DNA of 64,000 nucleotides from Microbacterium halimionae. GTDB taxonomy: Bacteria > Actinomycetota > Actinomycetes > Actinomycetales > Microbacteriaceae. Position numbers and translations under genes: made by a program. Positions 44,436 to 54,214 of the stretch are shown piece after piece. Location: positions 248,001-312,000 of the forward strand of contig NZ_JAAOZB010000001.1 of assembly GCF_011761265.1 (NCBI RefSeq). The letters run 5' to 3'. Every line of letters begins with the position of its first letter. Position 1 is the first letter of the stretch. The notes under the pieces are model-generated. The model had not been told where the DNA came from and made no database searches. It was given only the letters and a program-made list of their open reading frames with translations.

Positions 44436-45335
44436 CTAGCGAGGAACCTCGAAGGTGTAGACCCCGTTGTCGAAGTGGTTGTAAGACTCATAATCGATCA
44501 GCTCGTACAGCTCGGCGCGGTGCTGCATCTCGCTGAGCTTAGACGTGAGGTGTCCCTCATCAAGAAGCGTATCGAGTGCGCGGCCTGCTGCCCCCATCGC
44601 GGTGCGCAGGAGAGAAACCGGCCAAATGACGATATTGAGGCCGACATCGCGCAGTTGCTCCGTCGAGAACAGCTCGCTTTTACCGAACTCGGTCATGTTC
44701 GCCAAAATCGGCACATCGAGAGCCTTCCGCATCGCCTCGAACTCGCCGAGGTCACGCATCGCCTCGGGGAAGATGGCATCGGCCCCGGCGTCAACGAGCT
44801 CTTTCGCGCGATAGATTGCGGCATCCAACCCATCAACAGCCCGGATGTCGGTGCGCGCCATGATGAGAAAGTTCGGGTCGCGTCGGGCATCGACCGCGGC
44901 ACGAATCCGTTTGATTGCGGTAGCCGAATCGACGACCGACTTGCCGTCGAGGTGCCCGCACCGCTTGGGGTTCACCTGATCTTCGATGTGCATTCCCGCG
45001 ATGCCGGCGTCTTCGAGCGTCTGAATCGTGCGGGCCACATTCATCGGCTCACCGAACCCGGTGTCAGCGTCGATGATCGCTGGCAGCTCCGTCATTCGCG
45101 CGATCTGCGCGCCGCGCCCGGCGACCTCGGTGAGGGTCGTCAGCCCGATATCGGGCAGACCCAGGTCTGCCGACAGAACAGCACCGGAAATGTAGACACC
45201 CTCAAAGCCCTTTTGCTCGATCAACCGTGCCGATAGCGGGTTGAACGCACCGGGAAAGCGCAGCAGCTCACCCGACGCGAGACGCTCGCGAAAAAGGCGG
45301 CGCTTTTCGGCAGCGGATGTCTCGGCGTACAGCAT
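44436..45335 (-). CDS. prpB: 2-methylisocitrate lyase
   Basis: 299 residues of the ICL/PEPM superfamily. VYISGAVLSADLGLPDIGLTTLTE, IDADTGFGEPMNVARTIQ (metal-binding Asp residues) and the catalytic loop NPKRCGHLDGK are diagnostic. Cleaves 2-methylisocitrate to pyruvate and succinate. Its ATG overlaps the prpD stop by one base. Confidence 0.95.
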   Translation of the reverse strand: MLYAETSAAEKRRLFRERLASGELLRFPGAFNPLSARLIEQKGFEGVYISGAVLSADLGLPDIGLTTLTEVAGRGAQIARMTELPAIIDADTGFGEPMNVARTIQTLEDAGIAGMHIEDQVNPKRCGHLDGKSVVDSATAIKRIRAAVDARRDPNFLIMARTDIRAVDGLDAAIYRAKELVDAGADAIFPEAMRDLGEFEAMRKALDVPILANMTEFGKSELFSTEQLRDVGLNIVIWPVSLLRTAMGAAGRALDTLLDEGHLTSKLSEMQHRAELYELIDYESYNHFDNGVYTFEVPR

Positions 45336-46861
45336 CAGAACAGTCCCTTCGGAGCGGGCGCATTCGCCAACACACCGGGCTTCGCGACGATCGTGAGCTC
45401 GCGTACCTCATCGACCGTGAGCTCGGGCAACCGCTCGGCGAGCGCAATGAACCGGTCGATTTCGGCAGGCTCGAGTACGGGCTCGGCCAGCATCCGGAAC
45501 TTCGCGATGTAGTTTTCGCGAGCGAAGGGGCGCGCACCGAGCGGGTGCGCATCTGCAACCGCGATTTCTTCGATCACAGTCTCGCCGTTCGTCAGCTGGA
45601 TCTCGACCCGGCCTCCGAACGCCTTCTCGTCGGGGTCTTCGGAGTGGTAGCGACGCGTCCATTCAGCGTCTTCGGCGGTCGTCACCTTGTGCCAGAGCGC
45701 CACAGTGTCTTCGCGGGCGGCACGTTCCGGTGCGTATGAGTCGACGTGGTGCCACGCGCCATCCTGCAGCGCGACGGTGAAGATATACGGGATCGAGTGG
45801 TCGAGCGTTTCGCGGGATGCCGCGGGGTCGTACTTCTGCGGATCATTCGCACCCGACCCGATCACGTAGTGCGTGTGGTGGCTCGTGTGGAGCACGATCG
45901 ACTCGATGTTGGCGGGGTCGCGAAGCTCGGGGTTCTCCGTGCCGAGGCGGCGGGCCAGGTCGATCCAGGCCTGGGCCTGGTACTCGGCCGAGTGCTCTTT
46001 CGTGTACGAGTCCAAGATGGCGCGCTTCGGTTCGCCGGCCTCCGGCAGCGGCACGTTGTACGAGGCATCCGGGCCGTCGAGCATCCAGGCGATCACGCCG
46101 TCTTCGCCCTCGTAAATCGGAGACGGGCTCGTCTCGCCACGCATGGCACGGTCGACAGCTTCGACGGCCATTTTTCCGGCGAAGGCTGGGGCGTGCGCCT
46201 TCCACGTCGAAATTTCGCCCTTTCGCGACTGGCGCGTCGCCGTCGTCGTGTGAAGCGCCTGGCCGATCGCCTGCATAATCGTGGCGGTATCGAGCCCCAG
46301 CATGGTCCCGATTCCGGCAGCAGCCGACGGGCCGAGGTGAGCCACGTGATCGATCTTGTGCTTGTGCAGCGAGATGGCGCGCACGAGGTCCATCTGAATT
46401 TCGTAGCCTGTCGCGATACCGCGGGCAAGGGCCATACCGTCGACGCCGACGTGCTGAGCGACAGCGAGGATCGGCGGAATGTTGTCGCCGGGGTGCGAGT
46501 ACTCGGCAGCCAGGAACGTGTCGTGATAGTCGAGTTCGCGCACAGCGACGCCGTTGGCCCATGCCGCCCACTCGGGGCTCGTGCGGCGCTCAAGCGCGCA
46601 GCCGAAAATCGTTGACCCAGAGCCCGAAACCGATACGGCGTGGTCGAGCGCCTGCTGACGCGCCGCACTCACGGGGTGACGAGTGAGGGATGCCGCAGCC
46701 ACCGCCGCGTTGTCGATAATGCGGTTAATGATCATTTCGATCACCTCAGGTTCCAGCTCGACGGGGTCTGTTGCGACCTCGGCAAGGTGCCAGGCGAGCT
46801 GGCCTTCGCGCGCGAGGTTTTCGTCGCTGCGGTGCACGCGCAGGTAGTGAGAGATGGTCAT
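45335..46861 (-). CDS. prpD: 2-methylcitrate dehydratase
   Basis: 508 residues of the MmgE/PrpD family. [40 protein letters not shown] and [15 protein letters not shown] are typical. Dehydrates 2-methylcitrate. ATGA overlap with the GntR gene upstream and one-base overlap with prpB, so tightly coupled. Confidence 0.95.
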   Translation of the reverse strand: MTISHYLRVHRSDENLAREGQLAWHLAEVATDPVELEPEVIEMIINRIIDNAAVAAASLTRHPVSAARQQALDHAVSVSGSGSTIFGCALERRTSPEWAAWANGVAVRELDYHDTFLAAEYSHPGDNIPPILAVAQHVGVDGMALARGIATGYEIQMDLVRAISLHKHKIDHVAHLGPSAAAGIGTMLGLDTATIMQAIGQALHTTTATRQSRKGEISTWKAHAPAFAGKMAVEAVDRAMRGETSPSPIYEGEDGVIAWMLDGPDASYNVPLPEAGEPKRAILDSYTKEHSAEYQAQAWIDLARRLGTENPELRDPANIESIVLHTSHHTHYVIGSGANDPQKYDPAASRETLDHSIPYIFTVALQDGAWHHVDSYAPERAAREDTVALWHKVTTAEDAEWTRRYHSEDPDEKAFGGRVEIQLTNGETVIEEIAVADAHPLGARPFARENYIAKFRMLAEPVLEPAEIDRFIALAERLPELTVDEVRELTIVAKPGVLANAPAPKGLF

Positions 46862-47535
46862 GAGGGGTGTCCTTCCACAAGCTCGCCCAAAATGGCGGTT
46901 ACTGCATTAAAAAGATGTACGTGCGTAGCGTGTGCGGCGAGTTCCCCATCGCCCGCTGCAATCGCCGTCGCAATCAACTCATGCTCTCGCACAGATGCCG
47001 CCAATCGCTCGGGATTGACTTGCGCCATCCGCCGCACTCGCACAAGCTGCGTGCGCACTGGGCGGAGCGCCTCGGTGAGGTGATCGTTAGCCGCCGAAGC
47101 GTCGATTGCCGCGTCAAACCTCGCGATGAGAGCGTAATACGCGTCTGCGCCGCCCGCCGACGTCAGTTCTGATCGCGCGAAATCTGCTGCGAGGCGTGAA
47201 AATGTTGCGCTGTCACCACGTGTTGCCGCGAGACGCGCAGCGGTTTCTTCGAGCGCTCGGCGCACTTCGAAAAGATCGCGGATGTCGTCGGCATCGATCC
47301 CGGCGACGACGGTGACTCTCGGCGACTGCTGCACAACGAGTCCGTCGTTGGCGAGGCGACCGAGCGCTTCGCGCAGCGGCGTGCGACTCACACCGAGGCG
47401 TGCCGCCTGCGCCTGTTCGCCGAGGACTGCACCGCCCGGCAGAGCACCGGACTGAATCTCATCGAGCAGGCGCACATATGCTCGCTCACTTGCCCGCGCC
47501 GTCGCCGCAGAGTTCACGACAGTATTCGCAGCCAT
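46858..47535 (-). CDS. GntR-family (FCD) regulator of the methylcitrate operon
   Basis: 225 residues. The winged helix has [39 protein letters not shown], the GntR signature. The C-terminal FCD domain has [18 protein letters not shown] and the metal His near [11 protein letters not shown]. First gene of the operon with prpDBC. Two GTATAC-centred sites lie just upstream, implying autoregulation. There is no clear Shine-Dalgarno and the -10-like TATACC is only a few bases before the ATG, so the mRNA may be leaderless. Confidence 0.93.
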   Translation of the reverse strand: MAANTVVNSAATARASERAYVRLLDEIQSGALPGGAVLGEQAQAARLGVSRTPLREALGRLANDGLVVQQSPRVTVVAGIDADDIRDLFEVRRALEETAARLAATRGDSATFSRLAADFARSELTSAGGADAYYALIARFDAAIDASAANDHLTEALRPVRTQLVRVRRMAQVNPERLAASVREHELIATAIAAGDGELAAHATHVHLFNAVTAILGELVEGHPS

Positions 47536-47541
47536 ATCTTT

Positions 47542-47607
47542 ATGGTATACACAATCGGCGTTTCACCGCCCAAAATCTCGCCGAGTGCGCTTATTGCGTA
47601 TACAAAG
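47542..47607 (-). promoter_or_regulatory. Two GntR-type operator sites and likely leaderless promoter of the prp operon
   Basis: GTATAC cores occur at 47545-47550 (in ATGGTATACACA) and 47598-47603 (in TTGCGTATACAAAG), 53 bp apart. On the minus strand TTGGGC and TATACC, 18 bp apart, form a possible promoter, and TATACC overlaps the proximal site. FCD-type GntR operators often contain such GTATAC-centred dyads. Confidence 0.55.
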
Positions 47608-48042
47608 TCACTTGGATTCGGTGTCGTCGCTGCGCACTCTGCCGAGCCCCACGCGAAGCAACATCACTCCCCACGCCCCGTAAAAGCATGCCTGCAACAG
47701 CCAGATTATGGCCGTAAAAACGTCCACATCTCCGGACGAGATTCGAACTATCGCGAGCGTCACAAATGCCGGTATGAGCGCGAGCATGACGAATCCGACT
47801 ATGAGACTCACACGCCGAGTTCGCGCCGGATTAGGCACGCCACTCCCACCCGGTGGCCACGTTTTGTCAGCCCAGCTGCGCCGAAAGAGCCACAGGAGCC
47901 CGGCGAGCATTCCAATGGTTGCGATGGTGAGTGCGACCGCGGCCAGAATTCCCCACCGCGGCAGCGAGATCAACCACCCCGACGCGATGCCCATCGCGAC
48001 GCTCACGACAATGAGGAGTATCCCAGCAGTGCGAGGGGTCAC
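47608..48042 (-). CDS. Hypothetical membrane protein, four predicted helices
   Basis: 144 residues with helices near 8-26, 31-52, 81-102 and 108-130, and a short cytoplasmic loop DKTWPPGGSGVPNPARTRR. No family recognised. It ends at the edge of the prp operator region and reads towards that operon. Confidence 0.7.
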   Translation of the reverse strand: MTPRTAGILLIVVSVAMGIASGWLISLPRWGILAAVALTIATIGMLAGLLWLFRRSWADKTWPPGGSGVPNPARTRRVSLIVGFVMLALIPAFVTLAIVRISSGDVDVFTAIIWLLQACFYGAWGVMLLRVGLGRVRSDDTESK

Positions 48043-48114
48043 GGCATCCTTTCCCGAATCCGTTGTGCCACCTTTCTAGCAGCGCGCAGCTCGAACCCAC
48101 CACCCCCACCTACA

Positions 48115-48186
48115 CGCGAAGGGTCGCAACACGCCGTAAAGCCACGGCTCCGAGTGGAACCATGCGGCGTGTTGCGACCCTTCGCG
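48115..48186. repeat. Palindromic element, copy 2 (perfect 22-bp arms)
   Basis: 48115-48136 and 48165-48186 are exact inverted copies of 22 bp whose core is AAGGGTCGCAACACGCCG, around a 28-bp centre. The arms match copy 1 at 18231-18304. It lies 27 bp after the end of an aldo/keto reductase gene. It may serve as a terminator, or be a dispersed REP-like element. Confidence 0.85.
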
Positions 48187-48213
48187 ATGGGGGTGCGAAC
48201 CGGAGAACTACTA

Positions 48214-49230
48214 CTAGTTACCGGGGCGCGACTTCGGGGAGACCTCGTAGGTCTTCTCGGCGTCACGCTCGACGACGTCGCCGAGCGCGTCGTCGATCGC
48301 CGTCATGAGGTCGGCGTCGAGCACGACGCCCGAAGCCTTAACGGTGTCGGCAAGCTGCTCGGGGCGCGACGCACCCACGAGAGCCGACGCAACGTTGGGG
48401 TTCTGCAACACCCACGCGATGGCGAGCTGCGGCATGGTGAGACCTGCCTGCTCGGCAAGCGGCTTGAGCTTCTGAACGGCGGTGAGGGTGTCTTCAGCCA
48501 AGAACCGCTTGATGAAGGTGGCACCGCTCTTCTCGTCGGTCGCGCGCGAGCCCGCCGGAACGGCCTGACCCGGCAGGTACTTGCCGCTGAGCACGCCCTG
48601 CGCCATCGGCGACCAAACGATCTGCGACATGCCGAGCGCCTCGGCGGTCGGCACAACCTTGCCCTCGATGACGCGCCACAGCATGGAGTACTGGGGCTGG
48701 TTCGAAACGAACGGCACCTTCAGCTCCTTTGCCAGGGCGTGACCCTCGCGGAGCTGCTCTGCAGTCCATTCCGAGACGCCAATGTAGAGGGCCTTACCCT
48801 GACGCACGATGTCGGCGAATGCCTGCATCGTCTCTTCGAGCGGGGTCTCGTAGTCGAAACGGTGCGCCTGGTAGAGGTCGACATAGTCGATTCCGAGGCG
48901 CTGCAGCGACCCGTTGATGCCCTCGAAGATGTGCTTACGCGAAAGGCCCTGGTCGTTCGGGCCCTGGGGTCCGATCGGCCAGTAGACCTTCGTGAAGATC
49001 TCGAGTGACTCGCGACGCTGGCCGGCGAGAGCTTTGCCGAGAACAACCTCCGCCGCTGTGTTGGCGTAGGTGTCTGCCGTATCGAATGTCGTGATGCCGG
49101 CGTCGAGCGCGGCGTGCACAGTGGCAAGGGCCGCATCGTCTTCGACCTGCGAGGCGTGGGTGACCCAGTTGCCGTAGGTGATTTCAGAGACCTTGAGTCC
49201 GCTGTTGCCGAGGTATCGGTAATTAACCAT
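48214..49230 (-). CDS. Aldo/keto reductase (Kv-beta/YghZ-like)
   Basis: 338 residues. MVNYRYLGNSGLKVSEITYGNW is the usual start; FDTADTYANTAAE (Asp, Tyr), EIFTKVYWP (Lys) and YQAHRFDY (His) give the catalytic tetrad; AWVLQNPNVASALVGASRPEQL binds NADPH. Reduces aldehydes or ketones; substrate unknown. Same strand as another AKR 54 bp upstream. Confidence 0.93.
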   Translation of the reverse strand: MVNYRYLGNSGLKVSEITYGNWVTHASQVEDDAALATVHAALDAGITTFDTADTYANTAAEVVLGKALAGQRRESLEIFTKVYWPIGPQGPNDQGLSRKHIFEGINGSLQRLGIDYVDLYQAHRFDYETPLEETMQAFADIVRQGKALYIGVSEWTAEQLREGHALAKELKVPFVSNQPQYSMLWRVIEGKVVPTAEALGMSQIVWSPMAQGVLSGKYLPGQAVPAGSRATDEKSGATFIKRFLAEDTLTAVQKLKPLAEQAGLTMPQLAIAWVLQNPNVASALVGASRPEQLADTVKASGVVLDADLMTAIDDALGDVVERDAEKTYEVSPKSRPGN

Positions 49231-49283
49231 CTAATTCTTCCTTGAGTGAAGTGGTGGGTGAGTTGAGTGACGGATGCCGTTGC

Positions 49284-50147
49284 TCAGGCGTCTGCCGAGA
49301 GCACAGCGATCTCATCCGCTGTCAGCTCGAGGCTTGCGGCCCCGACCGAGTCTTGGATGCTCGCGGGTCGCGAGGCACCGGGAATGGGAATGACGGTCGG
49401 CGCGAGAGCGAGCTCCCACGCGAGCGTGAGCTGTTGTGGGCTGATGCCGCGACCGTACGCAATCTCTTGGAAAGCGCTGTGGTTTTCGCCGATGGCGCTC
49501 GCACGCTTGATGCCACCAAGCGGTGACCACGGCAAGAACGCAATGCCGTTCGCGGCGCAGTATTCCAGCTCTGCCTGGCTGGAGCGGAACGCCGGCGAGA
49601 ACTGGTTCTGCACCGAAACGAGGCGTCCACCGAGAACAGCCTGAGCCTCTTCGATCTGGGCGATGCTCGCGTTGGAGATTCCAGCCATCCGAATGACGCC
49701 CTCATCGAGCAGGTCGCGGATTGCACCGATCGAATCGGCGTAAGGAACCTCAGGGTCTGGGCGGTGGAACTGGTAGAGACCGATCGCTTCAACGCCCAAC
49801 CGTGCGGCCGAAGCCTTGGCGGCATCCTTGATGTAGTCGGGGTGACCGTTCTGGGTCCACGAGCCGTCGCCGGGGCGAAGGTGTCCGCCCTTTGTGGCGA
49901 CCAGAACCTGCGAGAGGTCGCCGCTGTACTCGCTGAGGGCACGCGCGATCAGCATTTCGTTGTGTCCGACGTCGTCGGCGTGCAGGTGATACGCATCTGC
50001 GGTGTCGATCAGGGTCACACCCGCATCGAGCGCGGCATGGATCGTCGCAACCGATCGGCTTTCGTCAGGTCGGCCTTCGATCGACATCGGCATGCCGCCG
50101 AGACCAATCGCTCCAACGTTAACGTCTCCGATTTTTCGCTGCTGCAC
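49284..50147 (-). CDS. Aldo/keto reductase
   Basis: 287 residues. GAIGLGGMPMSI, LIDTADAYH (Asp, Tyr), VATKGGHLRPG (Lys) and YQFHRPDP (His) are the AKR tetrad, with WELALAPTVIPIPGASRPASI at the cofactor site. GTG at 50147 has AAAGGAG at ideal spacing; a longer frame from 50231 is rejected because it overlaps the promoter region and lacks homology. Divergent from a LysR gene, which probably regulates both AKRs. Confidence 0.92.
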   Translation of the reverse strand: MQQRKIGDVNVGAIGLGGMPMSIEGRPDESRSVATIHAALDAGVTLIDTADAYHLHADDVGHNEMLIARALSEYSGDLSQVLVATKGGHLRPGDGSWTQNGHPDYIKDAAKASAARLGVEAIGLYQFHRPDPEVPYADSIGAIRDLLDEGVIRMAGISNASIAQIEEAQAVLGGRLVSVQNQFSPAFRSSQAELEYCAANGIAFLPWSPLGGIKRASAIGENHSAFQEIAYGRGISPQQLTLAWELALAPTVIPIPGASRPASIQDSVGAASLELTADEIAVLSADA

Positions 50148-50250
50148 TAGAGCTCCTTTAATTCGTGAAGACTTGCATAACCACGGTAGGAGGATAGAAG
50201 CTAGAAGTCCAACAACTACGCGTTCTATCATTAAGAAGTTGAGCTGCTAA

Positions 50251-51204
50251 ATGGATCTCCGCCAAATGGAATACCTCGTCGCCCTCTCTGAAGAGCAACA
50301 GTTCACTCGAGCGGCGGCACTCTGCGGAGTCTCACAGTCAGGCCTTTCGGCATCTATTCGCAGCCTCGAAGAAGAGTTCGGCACGAGCTTATTCACGCGC
50401 ACAACGCGCCGGGTGACAGCAACGGATGCTGGGCGCGCGTTGCTGCCGTTCGCACGCGAGATGCTCTCCCAAGCCGCCGCGGCACGCGATGCCATCGTCA
50501 ACGCCACGCACGACCTGTCGGGTCGCCTGCGCGTGGGAGCTGAGCAGTGCCTCGGTGTCATCGATGTTCCACCCGTGCTCGAACGCTTCCACCGGCGCTA
50601 TCCCCAGGTCGACATCCACTTCGTGCAGGCTGGCTCGCACGAGCTGGCGACAATGGTGCGAAACGGTGATCTCGATGTCGCGTTTGTTGCCACCACCGAG
50701 CACCTCGCCACAATGAGCGCAGTAGAGCTTGGGCGACGGCCCCTCGTGCTGCTCGTTCCAGAAAGCGACCCGCTGGCATCCGCTGGTCGCATCGATTGGT
50801 CAGAGCTTCGCGACCGCGAATTCGTTGACTTCCGCGAGTCGTGGGGCGTCCGCACTCTCACTGAAGCTGCTTTCGCAGCCCACGGAGTCACTCGCCGCGT
50901 CTCATGCACGGTCGATGACGTACACACACTGCTCGACCTCGTGCACCGCGGCCTCGGGGTCGCGCTCGTGCCGCAACACATCGCGTGGAAGCCGCAGGCA
51001 GAGGGGCTCGTCACCCTGCAGCTGCCCGCGAACGAAACCCCGGTGTGGGTCGTCTCGGCTATCGCCTCGACGGCGGCCGAGCCCGCGGCATCCCGTCTTC
51101 TCGAGATCCTGAATCTCGACGCCGCCGAGTGCGGCCTGGCCTGCGCCGACGCGGATGCCATCGAGCTCACATCCGAGGCTCCCGCCGTCCCCGCAACCGC
51201 CTAA
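50251..51204 (+). CDS. LysR-family transcriptional regulator
   Basis: 317 residues. The HTH (FTRAAALCGVSQSGLSASIRSLEEEFGTSLFTRTTRRVTATDAG) is followed by a type 2 periplasmic-binding-like effector domain. It is divergent from the aldo/keto reductase genes with a 103-bp shared region, AT-rich in comparison with its neighbours, so it likely controls them. The effector is unknown. Confidence 0.93.
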   Translation: MDLRQMEYLVALSEEQQFTRAAALCGVSQSGLSASIRSLEEEFGTSLFTRTTRRVTATDAGRALLPFAREMLSQAAAARDAIVNATHDLSGRLRVGAEQCLGVIDVPPVLERFHRRYPQVDIHFVQAGSHELATMVRNGDLDVAFVATTEHLATMSAVELGRRPLVLLVPESDPLASAGRIDWSELRDREFVDFRESWGVRTLTEAAFAAHGVTRRVSCTVDDVHTLLDLVHRGLGVALVPQHIAWKPQAEGLVTLQLPANETPVWVVSAIASTAAEPAASRLLEILNLDAAECGLACADADAIELTSEAPAVPATA

Positions 51205-51386
51205 CCCTGCCGAGGCACCTCGGCCCGCGTCATCCGCCCCTGCCCACCTCGCCGAAACGCTGCCTTCGGACCCGACACGCCGTGCCCGCAGCAGCATCGC
51301 CGGGGTGTCGGCCGTTCAGAGCAGCGTTTCGGAGAGTGAAGCGTCGGCGAAGAGGGACGACAGAAGAAGCCAGCGGATGCTGCGGC

Positions 51387-52622
51387 TCAGGCGCCGTAGG
51401 CGGCTACGTCGTCTTCGGTGGCGACAAGTTGGCCACAGGCGCCATCGATCTCTTTGCCACGGGTGTCGCGAAGAGTCGTTGGGATGCCGGCGTCGTTGAG
51501 CCTGCGGACGAACTCGTTCTGCACGCTCACGTCTGAGGCCGTCCAGATCGAACCCGGAGTTGGGTTGAGCGGAATCGGGTTCACATGCACCCATCCGCGA
51601 CCGCGCTCGTTGAGCTTGTCGGCCAGGAGATCTGCGCGCCATCCGTGGTCGTTCATGTCTTTGATGAGCGCGTACTCGATCGACACGCGTCGACCCGTCT
51701 TGTCGAAGTATTCGCGAGCAGCATCGAGTGCCTCATCGACCTTCCAGCGTGAGTTCACCGGGATGAGCTCGTCGCGCAGCACGTCATCGGGGGCATGAAG
51801 CGAAAGCGCGAACGTCACCGGAATGTCTTCGTCGGAAAGCTTCTTGATCGCCGGCACGAGACCCACCGTAGAGACTGTGATGCCGCGGGCGCTCATGCCG
51901 AGACCGTGGTCTTTGTCGACCATCGTGCGGATAGCCTGCATGAGCCGCTTGTAGTTGGCGAGCGGCTCCCCCATGCCCATGAAAACAATGTTCGTGACGC
52001 GCTCGTCTTCGTGACCGACGCGGCGCGGGTCGCCAAGTCCGCCCTCGGCGATGAGGCGGTTGGCACGCACAACCTGGTCGACGATTTCGGCCGCTGACAT
52101 GTTGCGCGTGAGCCCCGCTTGGCCGGTGGCGCAGAACGGGCAGTTCATGCCGCAACCGGCCTGCGATGATACGCACAGCGTGATGCGGCCGGTGTAGCGC
52201 ATGAGTACCGACTCGACGAGGGCGCCGTCGTGGAGCTTCCAGAGAAATTTGATCGTGTCGCCACGGTCGGTTTCGAGGCGGCGAACCTCGGTCAAGAGCG
52301 GTGGCAGCATCCCGCCGACCAATTCTTCGCGGCCGACCGCCGGAAGATCGGTCATCGTGGTGGGGTCGCTCGTGTAATGCGTGAAGTAATGCTTTTCGAG
52401 CTGCTTCGCGCGGAAGGCGGGAAATCCGAGCTCGCTCAGCTTTTCGGCGCGCTCTTTCGGGGTCATGTCGGCGAGGTGAGCCGGCGGCATCCCCTTCTTG
52501 GGGGATGCGAACTGCAGCAGCGGACGACCGGCATCGTCTTTCTTTTGCGACCAGCCTTCCGTCGCCGGGCGCACCTGTCGGGGCGTCGTTGAGCGCACGG
52601 GCGTGTTCTCAGGGGTCGTCAT
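51387..52622 (-). CDS. rlmN: Dual-specificity RNA methyltransferase RlmN
   Basis: 411 residues, radical SAM. The cluster motif is [14 protein letters not shown] (C-x3-C-x2-C); [25 protein letters not shown] and [15 protein letters not shown] are typical. The C-terminal catalytic Cys is in GACGQL. Methylates A2503 of 23S rRNA and A37 of some tRNAs. Start MTTPENTP at 52622. Confidence 0.95.
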   Translation of the reverse strand: MTTPENTPVRSTTPRQVRPATEGWSQKKDDAGRPLLQFASPKKGMPPAHLADMTPKERAEKLSELGFPAFRAKQLEKHYFTHYTSDPTTMTDLPAVGREELVGGMLPPLLTEVRRLETDRGDTIKFLWKLHDGALVESVLMRYTGRITLCVSSQAGCGMNCPFCATGQAGLTRNMSAAEIVDQVVRANRLIAEGGLGDPRRVGHEDERVTNIVFMGMGEPLANYKRLMQAIRTMVDKDHGLGMSARGITVSTVGLVPAIKKLSDEDIPVTFALSLHAPDDVLRDELIPVNSRWKVDEALDAAREYFDKTGRRVSIEYALIKDMNDHGWRADLLADKLNERGRGWVHVNPIPLNPTPGSIWTASDVSVQNEFVRRLNDAGIPTTLRDTRGKEIDGACGQLVATEDDVAAYGA

Positions 52623-52673
52623 GTTCTCAGGGTACGGGACGCGCCTGGGCACGCCCCGGTTTCGCAGTGTCGG

Positions 52674-54128
52674 CTACGAGGCTTCTCGTGCCGTAACGAT
52701 CGCGGCACGCGCGCGCCACGTGCGCGCAGTCACGCGGTCCAGGGCCACCTGGCGCCGCAGCGCGTCAGCTTTTTCGTACAACGACGGATCACCGTAGCTC
52801 GTGAGTACCTTCACGATCACCGGCAGCAACTCGATCATGAAGAACAGCGCGGCGATCAGCCAGTGCGCCCAGCCGAGCACAGGTTCTTTGGCCGACAGCC
52901 GCTCAAGTGCGCTGATCTGGCTGAGCAACCCGACCGCCCCCGCATTGCCACCTGCCACCGAAGCAGCTCTCTCGTTGTACGCCGCAAGCGCCGCCTCGTA
53001 CTGCGCGCGCGCTGCCGGCAATTGGTCCTGAGCCTGCTGCTTATTCTGCTCCGCCGATGTCGCTGCGGCATCGGTGGCTGATTCTCCTGCGGCAGCGAGA
53101 GCCGCGGTGGCAGTCTGCAGCTGGGTGGCGATGTCGTCGTATGCCGCCTGCGCCTGCGTCAACTGCGACTGCGCGGCTTGCGCGCTCGCGCCGTCGCCGG
53201 AGACCCCGGAGCACCCCTCGACGGCCCCGGCCCCCTCGCCCGTCAATTCGCACTGGTAAACAAGACGCGCCTGGTCGATGACGGCTTGCTTCTCCGAGAG
53301 TTGGGCAGTCAACTGGTCGATGTTCTGCTGGGCCGCCACGGACTCCGCCGATGTTGACGACGTGCCGGTCACGATTCCGGTAGCAGCTTGTTCTTCCAGC
53401 GCGCTCACCTGCTCGCTCGCCGCATCCAGTGCCTGCTTCTCGGGGCCATCGGTGACAGCATCCTGGTCGGATTGCGCCTGAACGACGTTCGTCGAGGTGA
53501 CTTCACGCGCGATGTCGTTCTGGAAGATCTGCAGAACGAGCGGTTCTGCGACGACGATGCCGATGAGGGCAGCCATGATGATGCGCGGCAGGGCGAGCCC
53601 GAGAAGGCGTCCGATGTGCCGGGTCGAGCGCATCGTGGATGTGAGGAAGCGGTCGAGGTTGAAGATGATCAACGCCCAGACGAGCGCGAGAGGGAGGGCG
53701 AGCCAAAGATCGATCCGCACGCCCGTGAGCAGGGCGAACACCATCGAGAGGGCCGAGACCACCGCTGTGCCAGCAAGCACGAAGAACATCTGCACGAACC
53801 GAGGCGACTCCTCTGGAACATCGTCGAGCACAGCGCCGTCGGCGCCACCGAGGATCGCCAGTCGCCGAGAGAGGGGCATGCGCGGCCGCTTACGCCGCGC
53901 CCGAACGGGGCGAGGCGCGGAAGACGTCGCCGTGGCCTCACTAGCCGTCTCGCCCGGGATCGACGCAGGGTCGACCGGCTCGCGGGACTCGTCAGGATCA
54001 GCGTCGGCGTCGGGCGTCTGCCGGAGGTCGCTGAGATACTGCGGCTCGTCGGCGGCTTCGTCGGATGCAGCGAACTCGATGCGACCATCGGAGTCGAACC
54101 GACCGGGCCGGTGAGCGGAAAAAGACAT
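52674..54128 (-). CDS. DUF4407 membrane protein with long coiled-coil loop
   Basis: 484 residues. An acidic, disordered cytoplasmic N-terminus (1-100) is followed by three helices (MFFVLAGTAVVSALSMVFALLTG, IDLWLALPLALVWALIIFNLDRFL, LLGLALPRIIMAALIGIVVAEPLVLQIF), an Ala/Gln-rich coiled coil of about 180 residues, and a final helix (GWAHWLIAALFFMIELLPVIVKVL). This is the DUF4407 layout. Function unknown. Confidence 0.88.
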   Translation of the reverse strand: MSFSAHRPGRFDSDGRIEFAASDEAADEPQYLSDLRQTPDADADPDESREPVDPASIPGETASEATATSSAPRPVRARRKRPRMPLSRRLAILGGADGAVLDDVPEESPRFVQMFFVLAGTAVVSALSMVFALLTGVRIDLWLALPLALVWALIIFNLDRFLTSTMRSTRHIGRLLGLALPRIIMAALIGIVVAEPLVLQIFQNDIAREVTSTNVVQAQSDQDAVTDGPEKQALDAASEQVSALEEQAATGIVTGTSSTSAESVAAQQNIDQLTAQLSEKQAVIDQARLVYQCELTGEGAGAVEGCSGVSGDGASAQAAQSQLTQAQAAYDDIATQLQTATAALAAAGESATDAAATSAEQNKQQAQDQLPAARAQYEAALAAYNERAASVAGGNAGAVGLLSQISALERLSAKEPVLGWAHWLIAALFFMIELLPVIVKVLTSYGDPSLYEKADALRRQVALDRVTARTWRARAAIVTAREAS

Positions 54129-54214
54129 CCGGTCAGAGTATGCCAGCACAGATATGGACTTTCTGCGCGTATGCCGCAAAAGTGCCGTACGCGGCCACGC
54201 TCAGACCACGGCCG

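Noticed and set aside
47542..49008. Plus-strand frame of 488 codons
   Set aside because: Crosses the prp promoter and the palindromic element and lies antisense to an aldo/keto reductase with an intact catalytic tetrad.
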